From Phreatobacter sp. (lineage in GTDB: Bacteria; Pseudomonadota; Alphaproteobacteria; Rhizobiales; Phreatobacteraceae): a stretch of 35,921 nucleotides of DNA. The stretch spans positions 1-35,921 of the forward strand of contig NZ_JAUYFA010000097.1 of assembly GCF_030691135.1 (NCBI RefSeq), in the 5' to 3' direction. Numbering within the stretch: position 1 is the first letter of the stretch; the number at the start of each line of letters is the position of its first letter. This document shows positions 32,254-35,921 of this stretch, one piece after another. Under the pieces are notes generated by a model. That model made no database searches. It was not told the DNA's origin and was given only the letters and a program-made list of their open reading frames with translations. The position numbers were made by a program, and so were the translations under genes.

Positions 32254-33351
32254 ATGACCCTCGACGACATCGTCCATTCCGACACCGACACGCCCGCCCT
32301 CGCCGCGTCCGAGCGGCCCGTTGCGGCCCCGAAGACCCTCGCCGCGGACACCGCCGACCTTGCGGCGGAGGGGCCCGAAGGCGCGGCCGCCATCGCCCAG
32401 GCGGCGGGCGATGTCGGCGAGGTGGTGGTGGCCGAAGAGGACGGCCCTGCGCCCGGACGGGCCGCCCGCGGGCGCCACCAGATCGCCCAGATGAAGCGCG
32501 ACCCGGCGACCATCCGGCGGCTCTTCGAAAGCGGCGAATACCCTTACGTGACGCGCATGGCGGCCAAGCCCTACGAGGCCCACATGCTGGAGCTGCAGCG
32601 CGAGCTGCTCAAGGCCCAGCGCTGGATCGAGGAAAGCGGCGAGCGCATCGTCGTGCTGTTCGAGGGCCGCGACGCCGCCGGCAAGGGCGGCACGATCAAG
32701 CGCTACATGGAGCATCTCAACCCACGCATGGCCCGCGTCGTGGCACTCGCCAAGCCGAGCGAGCGGGAACGCACGCAATGGTATTTCCAGCGCTACATCG
32801 CCCATCTGCCGTCGGCCGGCGAACTCGCCCTGTTCGACCGCTCCTGGTACAACCGCGCCGGCGTCGAACGGGTGATGGGGTTCTGCTCGCCCACCGACTA
32901 TCTCGAATTCATGCGCCAGTGCCCGGATCTGGAGCGCATGCTGACGCGGGCCGGGATCCGGCTGTTCAAATACTGGTTCTCGGTGTCGCGCGACGAACAG
33001 CGCAGCCGTTTCGAGGCGCGCGAGACCGACCCGCTGAAGCAATGGAAGCTCTCGCCCATCGACCGCGCCTCGCTCGACAAGTGGGACGCCTATACGGAGG
33101 CCAAGGAGGCGATGTTCTTCTACACCGACACCGCCGACGCCCCCTGGACCATCGTCAAGTCGGACGACAAGAAGCGGGCGCGGCTTGCCTGCATGCAGCA
33201 TTTCCTGTCGTCCCTGCCCTACCCCAACAAGGATCTCTCCGTGGCGGTGCAGCCCGACCCGCTGATCGTCGGCGCGACCAGCCACGTCATCGGCCGCGAC
33301 GGCAGCATTCTCGGCAAGACCGTGCATCCGGAGCTGCGCCGCGGCAGCTAG
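32254..33351 (+). CDS. ppk2: Polyphosphate kinase 2
   Basis: 365 residues. PPK2 moves phosphate between polyphosphate and nucleoside diphosphates. After a disordered Ala/Asp-rich N-terminus of about 75 residues, the core begins near residue 90. Walker A is GRDAAGKGGTIKR (138-150), the lid precursor ERERTQWYFQRYIAHLP, Walker B LFDRSWYNRAGVERVMGFC (193-211), and the lid/C-terminal part QWKLSPIDRASLDKWDAY. The single-domain size fits class I PPK2, which mostly makes NTP from polyphosphate. AGGGAA lies seven bases before the ATG. Divergent from the YeeE pair. Confidence 0.93.
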   Translation: MTLDDIVHSDTDTPALAASERPVAAPKTLAADTADLAAEGPEGAAAIAQAAGDVGEVVVAEEDGPAPGRAARGRHQIAQMKRDPATIRRLFESGEYPYVTRMAAKPYEAHMLELQRELLKAQRWIEESGERIVVLFEGRDAAGKGGTIKRYMEHLNPRMARVVALAKPSERERTQWYFQRYIAHLPSAGELALFDRSWYNRAGVERVMGFCSPTDYLEFMRQCPDLERMLTRAGIRLFKYWFSVSRDEQRSRFEARETDPLKQWKLSPIDRASLDKWDAYTEAKEAMFFYTDTADAPWTIVKSDDKKRARLACMQHFLSSLPYPNKDLSVAVQPDPLIVGATSHVIGRDGSILGKTVHPELRRGS

Positions 33352-33403
33352 GCCGTCGGCGGAGACAGGCACGGATCGCGGGGCGGGTCCGCGCCGCGCG
33401 GCC

Positions 33404-33458
33404 TTGACGGCCATCGGGCCGGCCCGGGTATGTCACGGTTCGATCAGCAGACTGATCG
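33404..33458 (+). promoter_or_regulatory. Possible promoter and 18-bp palindrome before the Bug-family gene
   Basis: TTGACG (33404-33409), 19-base spacer, TATGTC (33429-33434), then a perfect palindrome CGATCAG-CAGA-CTGATCG (33441-33458) at the expected transcription start and 18 bases before the ATG. It could be an operator or a leader hairpin. Confidence 0.45.
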
Positions 33459-33476
33459 GACGCCCCGGAGCATCGC

Positions 33477-34448
33477 ATGACCACCCTGTCCCGCCGGACC
33501 ACCCTTGGCCTCATCGCCTCGAGCCTCGCTGCTCCCGCCCTTGCCCAGGCCGACTATCCCACCCGTCCGGTCACCGTCATCGTGCCGCAGGCGGCGGGCG
33601 GCGCCAACGACATCATCGGCCGCCTGGTCAGCGAGAAGCTGTCGGAGGTCATGGGCCAGCGTTTCGTGGTCGAGAACCGCGCCGGCGCCGGCGGCAATCT
33701 CGGCTCCCAGGCCGCCGCCCGGTCGACGCCGGACGGGTACACCCTGCTCGTCACCATCTCGGCGAGCCAGGCGATCAATCCGGCGCTCTATGCCCGCACC
33801 GGTTTCGACCCGGTGAAGGATTTCGCGCCCATCTCGCTGCTCGGCACCGTGCCGAACGTGCTCGTGGTGCACCCGGCCTTCGAGGCGAAGTCCGTCGCCG
33901 ACCTCATCCGCCTGGCGAAGGACAAGCCCGGCTTCTACCAATATGCCTCGGCCGGCAACGGCACGCTCAACCACCTCGTCGGCGAGATGCTGAAGTCGCG
34001 GGCCGGCATCGACCTCAAGCACATCCCCTATCGCGGCATCGCGCCGGCGCTTTCGGACGTCATCGCCGGCCATGTGCCGATCAGCTTCGCCAACCTGCCC
34101 GCCGCCATCAGCCAGATCCAGGCCGGCACGGTGCGCGCCCTCGGCGTGTCGACGCTCAAGCGCAACAGCTTCGTGCCCGACGTGCCGACGATCGCCGAGA
34201 CGGTGCCCGGCTTCGACGCCGAGCTGTGGATCGCCCTCTATGCCATCGCCGGCACGCCGCAGCCGGTGATCGACCGGCTGGTCGCCGCCACCCACCGGGC
34301 GCTTCAGGCACCCGACATCAAGGCGAAATTCGCCCAGCAAGGCGCGGAAGTGGTGACCTCCACCCCGGCCGAACTGGCGGCGAAGCTCGATGCCGACCTC
34401 AAGGTCTGGGCGGAGATCGTCAAGGCCTCCGGCGCCCGGATCGAGTGA
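33477..34448 (+). CDS. Bug-family (TctC-like) tripartite tricarboxylate transporter binding protein
   Basis: 323 residues. The N-terminus TLSRRTTLGLIASSLAAPAL is a signal with a twin-arginine look (SRRTTLG), cleaved near LAQA (about residue 25). The mature start DYPTRPVTVIVPQAAGGAND is the Bug hallmark, followed by VENRAGAGGNLGSQAAARS and DGYTLLV. These proteins bind organic acids in the periplasm. No tctA/tctB permease genes are adjacent, so this is an orphan receptor, as is frequent for the family. GGAG six bases before the ATG. Confidence 0.93.
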   Translation: MTTLSRRTTLGLIASSLAAPALAQADYPTRPVTVIVPQAAGGANDIIGRLVSEKLSEVMGQRFVVENRAGAGGNLGSQAAARSTPDGYTLLVTISASQAINPALYARTGFDPVKDFAPISLLGTVPNVLVVHPAFEAKSVADLIRLAKDKPGFYQYASAGNGTLNHLVGEMLKSRAGIDLKHIPYRGIAPALSDVIAGHVPISFANLPAAISQIQAGTVRALGVSTLKRNSFVPDVPTIAETVPGFDAELWIALYAIAGTPQPVIDRLVAATHRALQAPDIKAKFAQQGAEVVTSTPAELAAKLDADLKVWAEIVKASGARIE

Positions 34449-34504
34449 GTGGGTCCGCTTGCGGCTCCGGAACACGCTGCACGCGACGGTAACCCGATGG
34501 GGCT

Positions 34505-34535
34505 ATCCTCGAGGTCCCTGATCGGCCTCGAGGAT
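34505..34535 (+). promoter_or_regulatory. Hairpin covering the ribosome-binding site of the FG-GAP-like gene
   Basis: Perfect 10-bp inverted repeat ATCCTCGAGG / CCTCGAGGAT with an 11-base loop. The right arm contains the GAGGA ribosome-binding site, six to seven bases before the ATG at 34542. If transcribed from upstream, the stem would block translation. Confidence 0.6.
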
Positions 34536-34541
34536 GTCGTC

Positions 34542-35375
34542 ATGATGCACCACCCACCGCTCAGCCGGCGGCTCGCCCTTTGCGGACTGGTCGCGGCCAC
34601 GTTGCCCGCCACAGCCCAGGCGCCGCGCCGCAGGCTACCAGATACCGAGACCACGCGGGCCGGCGGTGTGTCGGCCTGGCTGACCGATCCCACCACGCGC
34701 TACGCCCATGCCGTGCTCGGCGATGCCATCGAGGCCGGCGGCTTCGCCGTGGAACAGGCGGGGCGGCAGTTCCACGTCACGCTGCCGGAGGAGGCGGTGT
34801 TCGAGGATCGCCGCGTCCGGCTGGAGGACATCGATGGCGACGGCCGGCCAGAGGCGATCGTCGTCAAGTCCTATCTGCGGCGCGGCGCGGCTCTGGCCGT
34901 CTATCGCATCGAGGCCGATGCCATCGTGCCGCTGGCGGAAAGCGATCCGATCGGAATCCCCAACCGCTGGCTCAACCCGGTCGGTGTCGCCGCCTTCACC
35001 GGGGACGGGCGGCCGCTGATCGCCGCGGTGATCACCCCGCATATTGCCGGTTCGCTGCGCCTCTACCGGCTGCAGGGCAGCGCCCTCGTCGAGGTGGCCC
35101 GGCTCGACGGGGTCACCAACCACGTTATCGGCTCGCGCGACCTCGACCTGGCGCGGATCACCGACATTGACGGCGACGGTCGCCCGGAGATCGTGGTGCC
35201 GGCGCAGGACCGCCTGAGCCTGACGGCCGTCAGCTTCGCGGGGGGACGCGGGCGGATCGTGGCGCGGGCGGTGGTGCCGAGCCCGATCATCCGGCTTGAA
35301 CCGATGAACGGCGCCGCGGCGGTGGTCCATCTCCAGGACCGCAGCACGGTGACGCTGGCGCTGCGGCCCGGCTGA
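34542..35375 (+). CDS. Exported FG-GAP/VCBS-like repeat protein of unknown function
   Basis: 277 residues from ATG 34542 (a second ATG follows at 34545). Residues 7-27 (LSRRLALCGLVAATLPATAQA) form a signal peptide. Two calcium-loop motifs DIDGDGRPE occur at 96-104 and 208-216, each followed by a beta strand (AIVVKSYL, IVVPAQD), plus a degenerate AFTGDGRPLI at 151-160. This is the pattern of FG-GAP/VCBS propeller blades. Probably periplasmic and calcium-binding; partner unknown. It begins 94 bases after the Bug-family gene. Confidence 0.82.
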   Translation: MMHHPPLSRRLALCGLVAATLPATAQAPRRRLPDTETTRAGGVSAWLTDPTTRYAHAVLGDAIEAGGFAVEQAGRQFHVTLPEEAVFEDRRVRLEDIDGDGRPEAIVVKSYLRRGAALAVYRIEADAIVPLAESDPIGIPNRWLNPVGVAAFTGDGRPLIAAVITPHIAGSLRLYRLQGSALVEVARLDGVTNHVIGSRDLDLARITDIDGDGRPEIVVPAQDRLSLTAVSFAGGRGRIVARAVVPSPIIRLEPMNGAAAVVHLQDRSTVTLALRPG

Positions 35376-35456
35376 TCTGGAACCTTGCGAAACTGTCACG
35401 TGAGCAGGGGCGCGACCCGTGATAGACAGGCGGCATGATACCGGACTCCCTTTGAC

Positions 35457-35921
35457 ATGCGCCGCTGGATCGTCCTGCTTCTTCTCGTCGCCGCCCTCGG
35501 AGGCGGCGCCTGGTGGCTGACCGGGCCGGGTTCGCTCGCGGTCGCCGACCAGCCCGCCTGGCGCACGGCCCGGGTCGACCGCGGCGACGTGGTCGCGGCG
35601 GTCAATGCCACCGGCACGATCAATCCGATCTCCACCGTGGTGGTGGGATCGCAGGTCTCCGGGCAGGTGCTGGAGATCCTCGCCGACTACAATTCGCAGG
35701 TCGAGGCCGGGCAGATTCTCGCCCGCCTCGATCCGACGCAGGTGCGGGCGCGCCTCGACGGCTCGCGCGCCGACCTCGCCAATGTGCGCGCCGCGCGCGA
35801 GGTGCAGCTGGCGCAGATCGAACAGGCGCGCTCCGAGATCGTGCGCGCCGAGGCGGTCCGCCAGGACGTCACGGCCAAACTGGCGCAGGTCGAGGCGCAG
35901 CTCGCCGAGGCCGAGCGCAAC
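35457..35921 (+). CDS. MacA/HlyD-type efflux periplasmic adaptor, 3'-truncated by window edge
   Basis: 155 codons are visible and open to the last base. Residues 5-21 (IVLLLLVAALGGGAWWL) form a signal-anchor segment. Then comes the barrel-sandwich start RTARVDRGDVVAAVNATGTI (about 36-55) and VVVGSQVSGQVLEILADYNS (62-81), with VEAGQILARLDP (83-94), the MacA-type biotinyl-lipoyl fold. After that a coiled coil (LANVRAAREVQLAQIEQAR onward) begins. Such adaptors link an inner-membrane MacB-type ABC or RND pump to TolC; the pump gene should follow beyond the window. No strong ribosome-binding site is visible. Confidence 0.88.
   Translation, partial: MRRWIVLLLLVAALGGGAWWLTGPGSLAVADQPAWRTARVDRGDVVAAVNATGTINPISTVVVGSQVSGQVLEILADYNSQVEAGQILARLDPTQVRARLDGSRADLANVRAAREVQLAQIEQARSEIVRAEAVRQDVTAKLAQVEAQLAEAERN

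Overview
The window is a high-GC (mostly high-60s %) chromosomal stretch of an alphaproteobacterium, most likely of the order Hyphomicrobiales (Rhizobiales). Supporting signs are: the order ffh-rpsP-rimM-trmD-rplS; a UvrB with a long N-terminal extension; palindromic repeats of the 'CATGACG...CCGGG...GTCGTGG' and 'CTCATCCTGAGG...CCTCGAAGGA' types; TAXI-TRAP and Bug-type binding proteins; and a two-part YeeE/YedE sulfur-transport pair. I cannot name the genus from sequence alone.

Layout. 1-1909: the 3' part of an L,D-transpeptidase gene and a conserved protein of unknown function. 2136-5409: formate-tetrahydrofolate ligase (fhs), 2-dehydro-3-deoxygalactonokinase (dgoK) and the ribosome-rescue factor ArfB. 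5508-9652 (minus): an operon of TAXI-TRAP binding protein, fused TRAP permease and an enolase-superfamily enzyme of the muconate-lactonizing type. 9789-16075 (minus): peptide ABC-transporter binding protein and two permeases (no ATPases), an M20 peptidase and a DadA-like FAD amino-acid oxidoreductase; together they look like uptake and breakdown of peptides or modified amino acids. 16166-19108: farnesyl-diphosphate-synthase-type ispA, two small exported proteins (one with ankyrin repeats) and a DUF2161-like protein. 19170-20148 (minus): an Xre-DUF2384/RES toxin-antitoxin pair with a readable promoter and operator.

20232-24407 (plus): the core ffh-rpsP-rimM-trmD-rplS run, with a GNRA-capped hairpin before rimM, a palindromic repeat before rplS and a textbook terminator at the end. 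24647-26109 carries no gene I can support. It is packed with direct and inverted repeats and contains a segment (25521-25721) that folds into nested hairpins ending at a T-run. 26110-28177 is a compositionally foreign island (GC near 50%) with two overlapping genes: an Apea-like HEPN protein with an R-x4-H motif, and a DGQHR/DndB-like protein. This island is the most interesting part of the window and may be an undescribed two-gene defence or RNase-regulator module. It ends inside the last codons of uvrB.

28169-35921: uvrB, a YeeE/YedE pair with promoter and terminator, polyphosphate kinase 2, an orphan Bug-family binding protein behind a perfect palindrome, an exported FG-GAP/VCBS-like protein whose ribosome-binding site is buried in a hairpin, and the 5' part of a MacA-like efflux adaptor. 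No tRNA, rRNA, CRISPR array, insertion sequence or integrase was recognised.
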